Assembly: GCF_030936135.1 (NCBI RefSeq)
Contig: NC_082608.1
Location: forward strand, 8,525,535-8,589,534
DNA: 64,000 nt
Source: Gavia stellata
Taxonomy: Eukaryota; Chordata; Aves; Gaviiformes; Gaviidae
Direction: 5' to 3'
Shown here piece after piece: positions 51,801 through 62,700 of the stretch. The first letter of the stretch is position 1, and each line of letters starts with the position of its first letter. Both the position numbers and the translations under genes were made by a program. The notes below the pieces were generated by a model, which saw nothing but the letters and a program-made list of their open reading frames with translations, was not told the DNA's origin and did not search any database.

Positions 51801-54245
51801 TGGTTTTGGTGGCGGTGAGGGCGATATATAGTATTTTCACTGGAGCCTGCTAAAACCTTTTTCCTTTCTGTTTTGCTCTACGTTGACGATTATGAGCGCA
51901 AGAGGGGACAGAGGAAAGATAGATTCCTTGGAAAATTATTTTCAGAAATAGTAAGTACATGTAGTTGAAAAACTGGTTTTTCCATAGTGCTATAGGTGAT
52001 GTCCTCAACAGTTTAAAACTTTTCATAATTGAGCAGCTATGGTACAAATTTATGGTATCCTAAGAATTTTTAATATAACATTAACCTAATGCTACCTCAG
52101 AAATTGCAAGAAAAGTTCCCTACTTAAAATACACTGGTGCCCCTTTTTAATCGGAACAAAGTGTGTTTTTTAATTACCTTCATTCTCAAGATAATATTCA
52201 CTTGGGACTTCTGTATCAGTAACACTTGCAGTTTCTTGGGCATGATATTATATACCTTGTGTATACTTGTAGATGTGTACAGCCCTCCCTTCTTGTTTCT
52301 AAATATACACAGACTTCTTTTTTCTGTTGCATTCATGAAACCTTCCTTGTGCCACCAATGAAATATTGGTGACTCTTTAATCTTTTCAGTTTATTGTTTA
52401 GAATATTTTACAGAAGTTATCAATATTGAATTGTACAAGTATCTGATTGTATTGACTAATCTTTCTGTGTTTTCTTTTAAGTTCTTATTTACATCTGTTT
52501 AATAAGTATTTTCAACAGTTCATTTAGCTTTTGGGTTTTGACATTCTTTGGCTTATATCGCATCTTGAAAAAAGTAACCTGTCAGTGTTTTTCACTGCTT
52601 TGAACACTGTCATGAAATGTTCTCATTTCCAGTCCTCTGTAACAGGGTATTGTTTTTTAAAAAGTCTCATTTTCAAATACGATTGTACAGTTGAAAAAGT
52701 TGAAAGATTCTGTATTAATTTGTTGATGGATGTAATGCATTAAGAATGCATTGTGAGTGGAAGTCTCTGAATTCGATTGGTTCTGAAATGTGATCGAAAA
52801 AAGATTTTATTGCATCACGTATAGACATTTGTGGTAAGGCATTTTTTTCTGTCCTTGCGTCATTCTTCAGCATTATATAATGAGTTTTTTTTCCCCTTCC
52901 AGCCATTAAGATGACTATGCGGAAGTTTTGTGGGTTTTTTCCAAAACTAGTATTCAGTTACCCTCTCCAAAGCAAATTAAAATGTTAAACCCAAGTCTAA
53001 TCTGCTTGATATGAGTGAAGATTTTGGAGAAGTGGATCGTCTTAACTTGAATTTGTAAAAGGTGCCCTGTATTCCAGTGAAATGCAGGAGATGGGATTTC
53101 TAGAATGGTGTCTGAAGCTAACACCTTTGAGAGATGAGAAGCTGAAAGGGTATCAGTCTGTTCCTATATACTGTTAATTCCGTGGCATGTGAGGTACATC
53201 TTTTTTAACTTCTCTTGAAACTGCGTTCCTTATGCCTGCACCTCAGCCGAGCTTTTTAAACAATGAATTGACTGCATCTTCCCATTCTCACTGTAATTTT
53301 TTTTCTACCCGTCTGGGGTTTCAAAGGCTTTCTCTCCTCAGGCATTGGACGTTACATCACAGCATAGCAAAGAGCACGCAGCATTAGCTAACCTGTTGAA
53401 GGGCTCGTGGTTTTGTTTTGGGGACAGCTGCTTTGCTGCCGGAGAGGAAGCCTAGGGCGTGTTTCGGACGCTTCAGAACATGCTCTTAGTTTCTTGAATG
53501 CCATTTCTGTGCTGGTTTTCTTCAGCTTTTCTGTTTTGCTTGGAAACTTTGTTGACTCTTAACTGTTGGGGGTGTTACGTATTGCACATCTGTGGGTGAA
53601 GCTGAAACGTACCTCATATGGAGTTAGTAGTAGTAATTGGGTGTTATTGCACGTGTTACAGTGCTGATACAAGCTTCCACAGTCTTCCTTGAACAGGACT
53701 TGAATTTCAAATAGTAGGACAGTGTTTTTAAAGATAGTTTTCTTTACTTAGATACTGTGGCCTTCCTTTTTATGCGACCAAAACAATTTATTGCACTTTG
53801 TTCTCCTGTTGCCTCCACTGAAACTTGCACTTCCACGATCTTATCATCGTTACATCTTTTCTGAGCCCAGCATGTGCATCACGCAAGCATGTTGACTTGG
53901 TTTCTAACTCCTTTATCCTTAGACTGTTCTAATTCTTTTAATAGTCCCTGTGGATATTCAAATGTGCCACGTTGTTCCAAATGTGTTGGTCTTTTCTTTT
54001 CCTTGAGATTATTGTGCTTTTGCTTAATTGAATAATCTTTATACAAATGGAGAAAATTCCTGTTGAATGGGTCCTTAACAGATCCACATTGGGAGATGCT
54101 AATTTGAGCAGTACCCTTGACATAGCAGGAACAGGAAGTGGCATATGAGAGTTTTGAATGGAATCTATAGCTTTTAAAAACAGCTGTTTAGCGAAGATGA
54201 TCAGATCCGTCGATCCGTAAGTACCTGGACAAGAACTGGTTGTGA

Positions 54246-54251
54246 CACGTG
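54246..54251. promoter_or_regulatory. CACGTG E-box at the upstream edge of CpG island B
   Basis: A palindromic CACGTG in the context GACACGTGTA. It is the class bound by MYC/MAX, USF and TFE-type bHLH-ZIP factors. Position just upstream of the island fits a promoter-proximal site, but a 6-bp match alone is weak evidence. Confidence 0.35.
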
Positions 54252-54482
54252 TAAAGCACGTACTGTTGTTGTCCCACATGACCGCGAGGTGACACGCAAA
54301 GGGCGCTGTACGCGCGAGTACGCAAGCTTCCGCGTGAGCGCGCGAGGAGCGGAGGCGATGTGCTGTTTCGGGGCCGGAACGCGCTCTGCGGGATGGCTGT
54401 TGCGGGGGGGAGGCGCTGTCCGGCGGAAGGGATGGGTTCCCCCGGTTCCGCGGCCGGCTGAGCCCCTGGCGGCGGCGCGGCC

Positions 54483-54491
54483 GGGGCGGGG
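54483..54491 (+). promoter_or_regulatory. GC box (Sp1/KLF-type)
   Basis: GGGGCGGGG. Two further copies of the core lie close by, at 54504-54513 and 54608-54617. The cluster of three in 135 bases supports promoter activity in island B. Confidence 0.6.
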
Positions 54492-54654
54492 TCCGCCTTC
54501 TGCGGGCGGGGCCGGGCCCTCCCCTCGAGTGCCATGGCCGCCCGGGGCCGCCCGAGCGGGGCCGCCGCGCCCTCCCCTGCGCGCCCCCGCGGCCCGTGGG
54601 CAGCGGCGGGGCGGGGCTTGCGCCGGGCCGGCAGCGGGGCCCAGCCCGGGGCAG

Positions 54655-54659
54655 CCAAT
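54655..54659 (+). promoter_or_regulatory. CCAAT box (NF-Y type)
   Basis: The context AGCCAATGG fits the extended NF-Y preference. It lies about 40 bases after the last GC box of island B. If used at the usual -60 to -100 distance, the TSS would be near 54,720-54,760, upstream of the uORF ATG at 55029. Confidence 0.5.
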
Positions 54660-55028
54660 GGCTCGGCCGCGTCGCGCAGGGCCGGGCCGGGCCGCGCCGC
54701 CTCAGCCGCTGGCCGGCAGCCGGGCGCGGGGCAGCGCCGGCGGGGAGGAGCCAGCCCGGCCCGGCCTGTCCCGGCGCGGCGGGGGAAGTTTGGGGAACCA
54801 TTTTGGGGCGCCGGGCCGGAGCCTGGATGTAGCCGGTGGATGCGGAGTGTGCGCGGCCGTAAATGGGGGGGGTCGGGCCCGAAGCGGTAACAAGAACGCG
54901 CGGAGCGGCGCGGGGTCCCGCCGGGGGCAACGCCCGGCCTGCGCCCCCCAGCCGCCCCGCGCCCTCCGGGCTGCCCGCGCCCAGCGGGGGCCGCTGCCCC
55001 GAGCACGTCTCTTCTGCGCGGAAACGCC

Positions 55029-55121
55029 ATGAGCTCCTTCGCTCCCTATGACGGGGAGATCTGCCTCCGGCTTTCTGTATGCGTGGAAGGGAGTCTTGTG
55101 TGCGTGCTTGCCGGGAAGTAA
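55029..55121 (+). other. Upstream ORF overlapping the SIAH1 long-isoform start
   Basis: An ATG at 55029, with G at -3 and A at +4, opens a 30-codon frame (MSSFAPYDGE...) that ends at TAA 55119-55121. It overlaps the long-isoform ATG at 55048 in another frame. Ribosomes scanning an mRNA that starts upstream of 55029 would meet this better-context ATG first and terminate beyond the real start. This would lower long-isoform translation or favour the internal start at 58367. Whether the transcript includes 55029 depends on a TSS I cannot see. The peptide resembles nothing I know. Confidence 0.45.
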
Positions 55122-55138
55122 AACCGGCAAGGGGAAAG
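55048..55138 (+). CDS. SIAH1: SIAH1 alternative first coding exon (N-terminus of the long isoform)
   Basis: Thirty codons plus one base, starting MTGRSASGFLYAWKG and ending ...KTGKGK, then a donor-like AAAG|GTAGTG at 55138/55139. Joined to the acceptor at 58364, the leftover G plus 'aa' makes a Glu codon directly before the Met of the main exon, in frame, giving a 313-aa protein. As I recall it, human SIAH1 isoform 2 has a 31-residue N-terminal extension that also starts MTG, contains LYxWxGVL and CLP at the same spacing, and ends KxKE before the same Met. Length, splice phase and about half the residues agree. An in-frame TGA at 55030-55032 lies just upstream, so 55048 is the first in-frame ATG. 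Its context is weak (C at -3, A at +4). The exon lies at the 3' edge of CpG island B, 3.2 kb upstream of the main exon. The function of the extension is not evident from sequence: it is basic and has no recognisable domain. Confidence 0.82.
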
Positions 55139-58100
55139 GTAGTGACTTTTAAATTGCGTTATGCGCAGTATTTTAAGCTGGTTTTGTAGGAGCTGTGAAG
55201 CCGTGTCCCTCGGGAGAGCTCGATAGCATGTGTAGTATTTCACCCTTCTACAGAACGGTGCTGAGAATAATTTCATCAACAGGTCGGTGCGTTCTGATGT
55301 CATCAAGGGCTGAGCTTTTTTTGATCCAGAGCTAGGAAATCTTAAAATACTTTTTTCCCTTTTCACTCTTTCTGTTGGTTAAACTTTTTCAAATTTGTAC
55401 AATCTTCTGAATAATTCGTGTTGTAGGAGCTAATACTGTTGAAGGTGATACCTAGCGTACCTTAGTTTGTCACTGTTGCTTAAGAGACTTATTCCCAGTC
55501 TTGTGTGCGAATAAAGACCGCGTAATAACAAATACCGCATATAGGGGTTTTTACCCTTAGTAAAGTTTTTGTAACTGAAAATATCTTTAGACTTCATTTC
55601 CAGTCTTGTAGTTGTTTTTACTTGGTTTGTAATTGTATGTTTTTGATAGTTTGGTAGGTTAAATGTATTACACTGTTAACACTTTTACTTGTGATTAACT
55701 TGTAGTTTTTAAGATAGCCATAAAAAACAAACTTCTCTGGCTTTTCCATCATGTTATATTATTCATCTTTGTGTTAACAAGAGTGATGAAAATGTAGGCT
55801 TTGGGCAGGTTTAGACTTGGTAAATTACAGTTTACAGCTTTATCCAGTTTCTTCCTTGCATGCTAATCCCGATGGTTTGGTTCACAAATTCCTGCTCATT
55901 TTCATTCCTTGCCCATTTGGATGGTCCTCGGTTGTGGGAAGGTGTGTGTGAAAGCTGGTCACATACAGAAACGATGATAAAACAGGGCTGTACCGTCCTT
56001 TTCTCTAGTACTTCCGTAGCTTAGAAAGCTTAAGTGGGAAGTACATCTGTGCGTAAGGTCTTTTGCAAAGTTTGTAGGTTACTTAATTTAACTGTTGAAT
56101 GGGCTCTGAGAGGTGTAATTAAAGAAACCAGAGCTCACCCGGCTGGTCAGACTGCCTAGGGAACTGGTCTAACACAGTGGTTTTCACCAGTGTTATCTGT
56201 GGGTTACTGGGGATCCCTGGATCAGGATGTATAGGTTCAGGTAAGATGAAGCACACACGGTTTCTGAAATGTGTGTGTTTACGATACTTGAAGGGAAGCA
56301 TTTCTAGAATTTTACATATGAACATGCATGTGATTTCTAAGCTCTTTCCAAGCAAAGAGCGTGATCAGAATTTGCTCTCCCGTGTACGATTATTCTTTGT
56401 GTGTAATTTGTTCTAGAGCGTAGCACTGCGGTGTGCCATCATGAGCCTCCCACCTACGGGTGTTGGGGAAAAATAGCAGCAGTGCTCATTTGTCACAGTG
56501 GCCTTGTCACTTGAATCTCCTCAACACGCTGGTGTGGCATCACTTCCCCAGAACGTACAATTGATTTGTCACAGATATCTTAAACTTTTCATCTGAGCTG
56601 GAATGCCTTACAGTAGGAAAATAAGGCCAAAAGATACAAACATTCCTGTCATATCTCTGCAGTATCAGTTAAGGCCCAGCATTGAAAACCACTGTATGTT
56701 TGGGGTTTTTTTCCTGAAGATGGGAACTGGGTATTTCTAAGTCCCAATAAGCCTGAGATGAAGGAAGAGACTTGGGAGGGGTGAGATGACGCTGTTACTG
56801 GGCCTGTGAGACTCATAAAATCAGTGACTGATACCGAATCTTAGACACTCATGTTTTTCTAGCTCTGGACTGGGGAGAGGTGCTTCTGTAGAAGAATTTA
56901 ATTACTGTCTATGATTGCTTTTTGAATGTCAAGGGACAAGTTATTTTGCACGTTGGAATCTCTTAGTTCCTTCGCTTCATGCCCTGAACAGTGTATGTCT
57001 TGCAAAAGCATGCACAGTGTGCTGCTTTGAGATATCTAGTCCAAGTATGAGTAAGTTTGTGAGTGAAATGATGCTAAATATGGGAAGCTTGCCTATTGCC
57101 TAATATTCCCATGTCAAATAGCAAGGAGATTAAAGATGAGGTTTATTTTGAGAGCTTTATACATACGTGACAGATACGGAGCTGGTGCACTTGCAGAGAA
57201 CCACTTAAGGTGGTTTGAGAATTTTACTGCGTAATGGAATCGTATTTTGGATAGCATTTTAGTTAACTTTCCTTAACCTGTGAAGGTAAGGTTTATTTTT
57301 TTCAAAATGGAGTGTTTATTTTTTCTGGTAGTACTAGTAATTCCTTTTGCACAAGAAGGAAGAGAGTTAGGGGGTGCAGGAAGAAGTGTAGCATCCATAA
57401 GACGTGAAGAAATACGGTACTTTTACCGCATCTGTTGAATGCTTGAGCGAGCTGTTTGGTCAGACAGCTGTTAGCTTTTGTCTGGGGACATATGAAAGAA
57501 TAGAACTTCAGTGTAAATGCCATTGAATGTAAAACTTAATCAACAGTGCCTTTTCAGGTTACTGGAAATGTTTGAGTACTTATATGTGAAATTAATTCTC
57601 AAATTTAATATTTTTAATTTCTTGTCTTATTTGGGAAATTTAACAAAATAATTGCTTTGTTTTTCTTTTCTGGTATCTTCACAAATGGTTTAGTTCAGGA
57701 AGCTGAAGCAATGGATGTGCTTTACAAGCTATGGGCCTTAGTAACAGAGTAATGAACATGAAGAGTCACTATCCTATCCTGGGAAAAAAGCTGTGTAGTC
57801 ATCTTAGCTATGTTTTTCCTTGCTACTGTTCTTCAATTTTTTTAAAAAAATATACGGTAAACATGATTACTGAGAAGTTCAGTTCATTTTTTCATTAAAA
57901 ATGACTAGTTTCTCATCTCACTAAATACACAGCAGCTTAAAATTCAGCCTTAGAATTGTTCCATAGTGCTCCTAGTTGTTACACGCAAGTGACCTGGGTG
58001 GAGTATTTTGTAAATGCAATATAAAAAAAAAGCGAACCCAACAACAAACTTCTTTGAGGATTTCAGTTACATTTTTAGCATATCTTTACTTATCTCCCTT

Positions 58101-58364
58101 GCAGCTCTCAATAGGCAAATTCCATTTCAGAATAATTAGCAGAACGTCTTCAGCTGTTAAATTTGCACGTCATACAAGTGTCTGTATTGTGTGCAGCACA
58201 ATTGATACTCTACAAGTAATGTATCCAGTTTGCATTACAGGTTTTTTTTGCCTTCGTCTGTATCTATTTTCTTTTGAAGCTTCTTTGTAAATCAAGAAAT
58301 ACTGTATGCAGAGGAAAATAAAATGTGTTTAGATACTCACTCTTTTTTCTCTCTTCTGTTACAG
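55139..58364 (+). other. SIAH1: SIAH1 intron between alternative first exon and main exon
   Basis: About 3.2 kb of AT-rich sequence between the GTAGTG donor at 55139 and the CAG acceptor at 58364. I see no further coding exon, repeat family or RNA gene in it. The donor departs from the usual GTRAGT at the +4 to +6 bases, so use of this junction may be modest. Confidence 0.7.
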
Positions 58365-58365
58365 A
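58341..58365 (+). other. SIAH1: SIAH1 main-exon splice acceptor
   Basis: A pyrimidine-rich tract ends in ...TTCTGTTACAG, with the AG at 58363-58364. The exon begins with 'aa' followed at once by the start ATG. The two-base offset gives phase 1 joining from the upstream coding exon at 55138. It also accepts a purely non-coding leader exon. Confidence 0.9.
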
Positions 58366-58366
58366 A

Positions 58367-59215
58367 ATGAGCCGTCAGACTGCTACCGCACTACCTACAG
58401 GTACTTCAAAGTGTACGCCATCGCAGAGGGTGCCTGCACTGACTGGCACTACAGCTTCCAATAATGACTTGGCTAGTCTCTTTGAGTGTCCTGTGTGTTT
58501 TGACTATGTGCTGCCACCAATTCTTCAGTGTCAGAGTGGCCATCTTGTTTGTAGCAACTGTCGCCCCAAACTTACCTGCTGTCCAACTTGCCGAGGCCCG
58601 CTGGGCTCCATTCGTAACCTGGCTATGGAGAAAGTTGCCAATTCTGTACTATTCCCATGTAAATATGCCTCTTCCGGATGTGAGATAACTTTGCCACACA
58701 CAGAAAAAGCAGACCATGAGGAGCTGTGTGAGTTTAGGCCTTACTCCTGTCCATGTCCCGGTGCTTCCTGTAAATGGCAAGGTTCTCTGGATGCTGTAAT
58801 GCCACATCTGATGCATCAACATAAGTCAATTACAACACTTCAGGGAGAAGATATAGTGTTCCTTGCTACAGACATTAATCTTCCTGGTGCTGTTGACTGG
58901 GTTATGATGCAGTCTTGTTTTGGCTTTCATTTCATGTTAGTATTGGAGAAACAGGAAAAATATGATGGTCACCAGCAGTTCTTTGCAATTGTGCAGCTGA
59001 TAGGAACACGCAAGCAAGCAGAAAACTTTGCTTATCGACTTGAGTTAAATGGTCATAGGCGGCGATTGACTTGGGAAGCAACTCCTCGATCTATTCATGA
59101 GGGAATTGCAACAGCCATTATGAATAGTGACTGTCTAGTCTTTGACACCAGCATTGCACAGCTCTTTGCAGAAAATGGCAATTTAGGCATCAATGTAACT
59201 ATATCCATGTGTTGA
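58367..59215 (+). CDS. SIAH1: SIAH1 E3 ubiquitin-protein ligase, main coding exon (282 aa)
   Basis: RING-type E3 ligase of the seven-in-absentia family. The family dimerises and sends substrates to the proteasome, choosing them through a C-terminal domain that binds PxAxVxP-type degrons; it acts in cytosol and nucleus. Seen here: a short low-complexity N-terminus (1-40); a C3HC4 RING at about 41-75 with C41, C44, C55, H59, C62, C65, C72 and C75; two SIAH-type zinc fingers with C98, C105, H117, C121 and C128, C135, H147, H152; and an intact substrate-binding domain to residue 282, ending ...NVTISMC. The whole ORF is in one exon, as in other vertebrates. The reading frame is open 14 codons upstream, but a polypyrimidine tract and CAG acceptor end at 58364, leaving 'aa' before the ATG, so 58367 is the start of the short form. 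All zinc ligands are present. It matches human SIAH1 as I recall it except Thr17 in place of Pro. An intact acceptor and 3'UTR argue against a retrocopy. Confidence 0.98.
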   Translation: MSRQTATALPTGTSKCTPSQRVPALTGTTASNNDLASLFECPVCFDYVLPPILQCQSGHLVCSNCRPKLTCCPTCRGPLGSIRNLAMEKVANSVLFPCKYASSGCEITLPHTEKADHEELCEFRPYSCPCPGASCKWQGSLDAVMPHLMHQHKSITTLQGEDIVFLATDINLPGAVDWVMMQSCFGFHFMLVLEKQEKYDGHQQFFAIVQLIGTRKQAENFAYRLELNGHRRRLTWEATPRSIHEGIATAIMNSDCLVFDTSIAQLFAENGNLGINVTISMC

Positions 59216-59760
59216 AATGGCAATCAAACCTCTTCAGGCCAGTGTTTAAAACCGTTGCATTTAATTTAGCAGAAACTAGGGTAACCATCTTTGACTGTCA
59301 GACAAATTATTTGGTAGATGGAGGGTAGACATATATGAAGGTAAATAAAAGGAAAGGCTGTTAAATTACAGGAAGCAGTTGCATGTAGTAACACTAATAT
59401 ATTTAAAATAAGTCAACAGTAAACCACTGAAAATATATATACACCCAAAATGGGCATCTTTTGTATTAAGAATTGATTCTACAGGAAATATTGTAAAATA
59501 ATTCTAAAAACTTGTTTGTAGATTGATTGTACTGTTGAAAAGGATACTGTTTCGTGTTTTTGTTTGTGTTTTCTTCCTCCCCCCCTTTGACTGACAAGCC
59601 ATGTTGAGCGGACTGGTCTCTGGCCGCTGCTTCCCCCCCACCCCCCCCTTTGTAAGTCACTACATAGTATTGCTGCTGTTTGTGTATATTTTTTGTGTAT
59701 TTGCTAATTTTTATTAACTTCTAGTTTTTCATTAAATAAATATGACTTTCTTTTCTGTAA
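59216..59760 (+). other. SIAH1: SIAH1 3' untranslated region
   Basis: Follows the TGA at 59213-59215. It is AT-rich, with two C-run motifs (59579-59589 and 59633-59652) and a T/G-rich end, finishing at the poly(A) signal near 59735. The terminal segment resembles the mammalian SIAH1 3'UTR as I recall it. An earlier AATAAA at 59344-59349 could give a short form. The right limit is estimated from usual cleavage spacing. Confidence 0.75.
59735..59740 (+). terminator. SIAH1: SIAH1 poly(A) signal AATAAA
   Basis: A canonical AATAAA lies 520 bases after the stop codon. It is followed by T/G-rich sequence (59745-59790) suitable as a downstream element. Cleavage is expected roughly 15-25 bases downstream. 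Confidence 0.75.
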
Positions 59761-59765
59761 TTCAG

Positions 59766-62700
59766 GTTTTTCTCTTTTTTGTATCTTTTTAAAATTAATT
59801 ACAGGTGTCATCTTTTGATATGCATACTTGCTATGGTAAAACTTATATTTCTGTATGTTTGGTAAATTTTGTCTCTTTCCAGTAGTCAATTCATTGGTGA
59901 TACTGTTCTTAATTGAGCTATTTTGTGAATGTACTGAACTCAAAAGGAGTACTTATGTTCAAAGATGTATCAGGAAAGAAAGCTCCTTTAAAAACAGGTC
60001 TAGATGTTGTTGTACTTTGAGTTACCTTCTAACAAAAATGAACAATTATTCAGAATTTTCCGAATTAAAAAAAATTCACGTTTCAAATTCAGAGATGCTT
60101 AGAAACTTTATTGCATCCTTGTATTTGTTGGTTCTGCAGTACAAAGAGGGTATTGTCTTACGCAGTATTTGTAATTATAAAACCAGACCATTTGTTTTTT
60201 TTTTAAAAAAAAAAGGCAGTCAGAATGAGATGTTTTCAGTCTTTTTATATTTGTCATTAAAAGAATACCTGGCAAATTAAAAAAACCAACTTTTGCTTTT
60301 TGCTTTAGCTCAAAGTTTGACACATTGATACTGTTGTTCAGTTTCTTGTCTTCACGTCTTTTGGTTGTTACTAAAGTAACTGTCTCGAACTCATTTTTGT
60401 ATATCATTTTAGTGATGTGATATACATTACAATGCACGTAATCTCTTTACAGGCTTTTGAAGGATATTGGGCTTGATGCAGACTGCCTATATGTGAAGAA
60501 TTTAACCATGAATGTATATGGTATTTGTGTTACAAAACATAGACACAGAGACAGAAAAAAACAGTAAGGTGAAAAGCTGTTTCATCTCAAGCTATTTGAA
60601 AGAAATCTTTGTCAAACCTAGTAGTAGCGGGCATCTGTTTGGAGAGGTAGCCTGGCTATTAACTACTTTTGTAACACATTAAAATACAGTTTATTTACTG
60701 TGCACTGTCTTAACTTTCTTATCGGAAGTTGATCTATTAAGACAACTCTTGTTATTTTGATGCATGATGAGGTAAGTAGTTCTACAGGTAAGGAACATAA
60801 AATCCACCAGGTTGGATTAATAATATACTGCAGAAATAGTTGGCTTCATGTAGTGAAAGTAGAAAGTTTCACTTCTTAAAATTTGATATTTAGGCTGTTT
60901 GAACTGTGCAGAGATTTTATTTAAAAGATGTACTGGTACCTTGTGACAGTAGATAAACGCTTCAAAAAATCCTGCAATCTAGTGTTTTTTCCTTATGAAT
61001 ATACGTAATTGTTTGCAGTCTTCTAAACTCAGTAATTATTCTCAGCTCATTAAGCTTGTCTACATTTACCTCAGGTTTGTCTTCTGGTCTTTGACAGAAA
61101 CTTGACTAAATACTTCAAATGTTTTTAGAGGAATACACTGACTCACCCTCTCACTTGTGGCTGGCTGGCTTGGACAGAAGTTTGCCTGCCAAGGTTATCT
61201 GATTTGCTCTCCAGTTTTGCTAAGAACCTGTGAGAACCCTCCGCAGTTTGATACTTACGATTAGAGAGTAGCAGGGCTGTGCAAGCACACAAGTTGTACA
61301 AGACTGTTCTCTGCTGCTGCTTGTACTTGGAACGGTTCAACTTGTGTTGTGTCCCCGAAAGAACTGTGAATCTTAAAACCTTGTTGCGCTGAGCTGCAGT
61401 GATTTTATTTAGGCTAGAATGGGCTGAAAAGCAAGAGTATACTTTTGAAGGGGACTTCAAAAATTGCATTTGTAATGAGCTTTAGAAGCTAACTGGTATG
61501 GTCAGACAGGTTTTTTTCACGTTTTACAGATGACAAGTGCTACAGCATCACTGATGTATGCGGACTTACTGTAATGTAAACTATTATTACTCCATTTGGT
61601 GTTAAAAAAAATTAATCTGTATAAAGCATTCGCTGTCCATCATCGGATAGAATGATTAAACAAATGATACTTAGGCCCCAGCTCCTCAGAAGTATTAGAA
61701 GCCTAATTCAGTGGATCTCCTCTAAAGCGTTTGAGGATCTGGTAAGTCAACTACACTCTCTCATATATGGAAAAAAAAAACCATACTAGAAATCTGTACA
61801 GTTTACTACCTTGTCTAAAATAAATGGTGTATTAAAGCCTGGCATTGTCTTAACATTAGCTATTTATTTTAGAAAGTACTATTTTACTTTGCTGTGTTGG
61901 GAAAGAATATGCAAATTTGTCTTTAATAGATGAAATGAAATGCAGCAGATCTTGCATTTGTCCACTAGCACTACCTCCATTGTTTTTCATTGCCCTTTAA
62001 AAAACAAAAGCTTTAAAAGGAAAATGTTTGACAAATGTGAATGTTAATATTTGGGTTCTGTTTTGATATTTCTTGCTCTTGTTTGCACTAGTGCTTTAAA
62101 ATTAAAGCAGGTGAATTGTTTTGTATTGCTGCCTATACTGTTGTATTATCCAGTATCTTTTCAAAGCGACTATGATTAAAGCATGAATTGCACTAGTGGG
62201 ATAGTTATTATCTATCTGTAGCAATTTGTAGTGTGGATAGAGGGAAGGAGCTACCACGGCTTTCTTTTTACCTTTGATAAGCTTAGTTATCTCACGGTAT
62301 ATTCTGAGGGACACGTTTAATATCAGGTCCTTTTAACTGTCAGTTGCAAAGCAGAATAATCCCTAGTGCATTGAAATGACTTTAAAAGTTCTTTGCTGTT
62401 CTGGCTTGCTGCTGCACAGATGTTAGTTGTCTTGACAGTGTTCAGTGAAAGCAAAAGAAAAGGCACTAAAGTGTCTCTGTAGCGTCTGATACAATGGGTA
62501 ATGCTTAAGTTTTGTTTTAAAAATCTCAACAAAGTAACATAACCAAGTCAGCTCTGAAAGCAGGAACATGAAAAGCTGTAAGTAAATGCCTGTTAACATC
62601 TTCAGAGCAGCATTAAACCCCTCACCTTTCAGATAAAGTCTGTGGGGACAAGACTTACGAACTGGAGTGGTGTGGCAGACAGACAGTCATTGCTTAACTT

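Larger units (their letters stand above)
40441..54274 (+). other. SIAH1: Presumed SIAH1 first intron (distal promoter to proximal island)
   Basis: If island A is the distal promoter, this stretch is intronic. It holds the MIR-like fossil, poly(T), AT and GGT microsatellites and no recognised coding exon. No CR1 element is visible. A 142-codon minus-strand frame at 43053-43481 has no family resemblance. Intron status is inference, as no transcript evidence is available. Confidence 0.55.
54275..55070 (+). promoter_or_regulatory. SIAH1: CpG island B: proximal/alternative SIAH1 promoter
   Basis: GC content and CpG density rise abruptly at about 54,275 and fall after about 55,070, against flanks that are strongly AT-rich. 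The island has several GC boxes, a CCAAT box, an ETS-like CGGAAG (54424-54429) and no TATA box, as usual for a housekeeping-type promoter. The long-isoform coding exon starts inside its 3' edge and lies on the + strand, so at least one + strand TSS is expected here. Divergent antisense transcription is also common from such islands but cannot be seen from sequence. Long open frames on both strands across the island are products of the low frequency of stop codons at high GC. Confidence 0.85.

Noticed and set aside
54534..54890. ATG with strong context (GCCATGG) and a 118-codon frame in island B as a possible SIAH1 N-terminus
   Set aside because: Using the GTAACA donor at 54887 it would join the main exon out of frame, and the protein is compositionally GC-driven.
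53938..55130. Long frames of 247-330 codons on both strands in CpG island B
   Set aside because: Same GC effect. Only the short + strand exon at 55048-55138 has independent support from splice phase and isoform similarity.
58325..58366. In-frame 14-codon upstream extension of SIAH1 starting MFRYSL
   Set aside because: It is the translation of the intron's polypyrimidine tract and acceptor, not exon.
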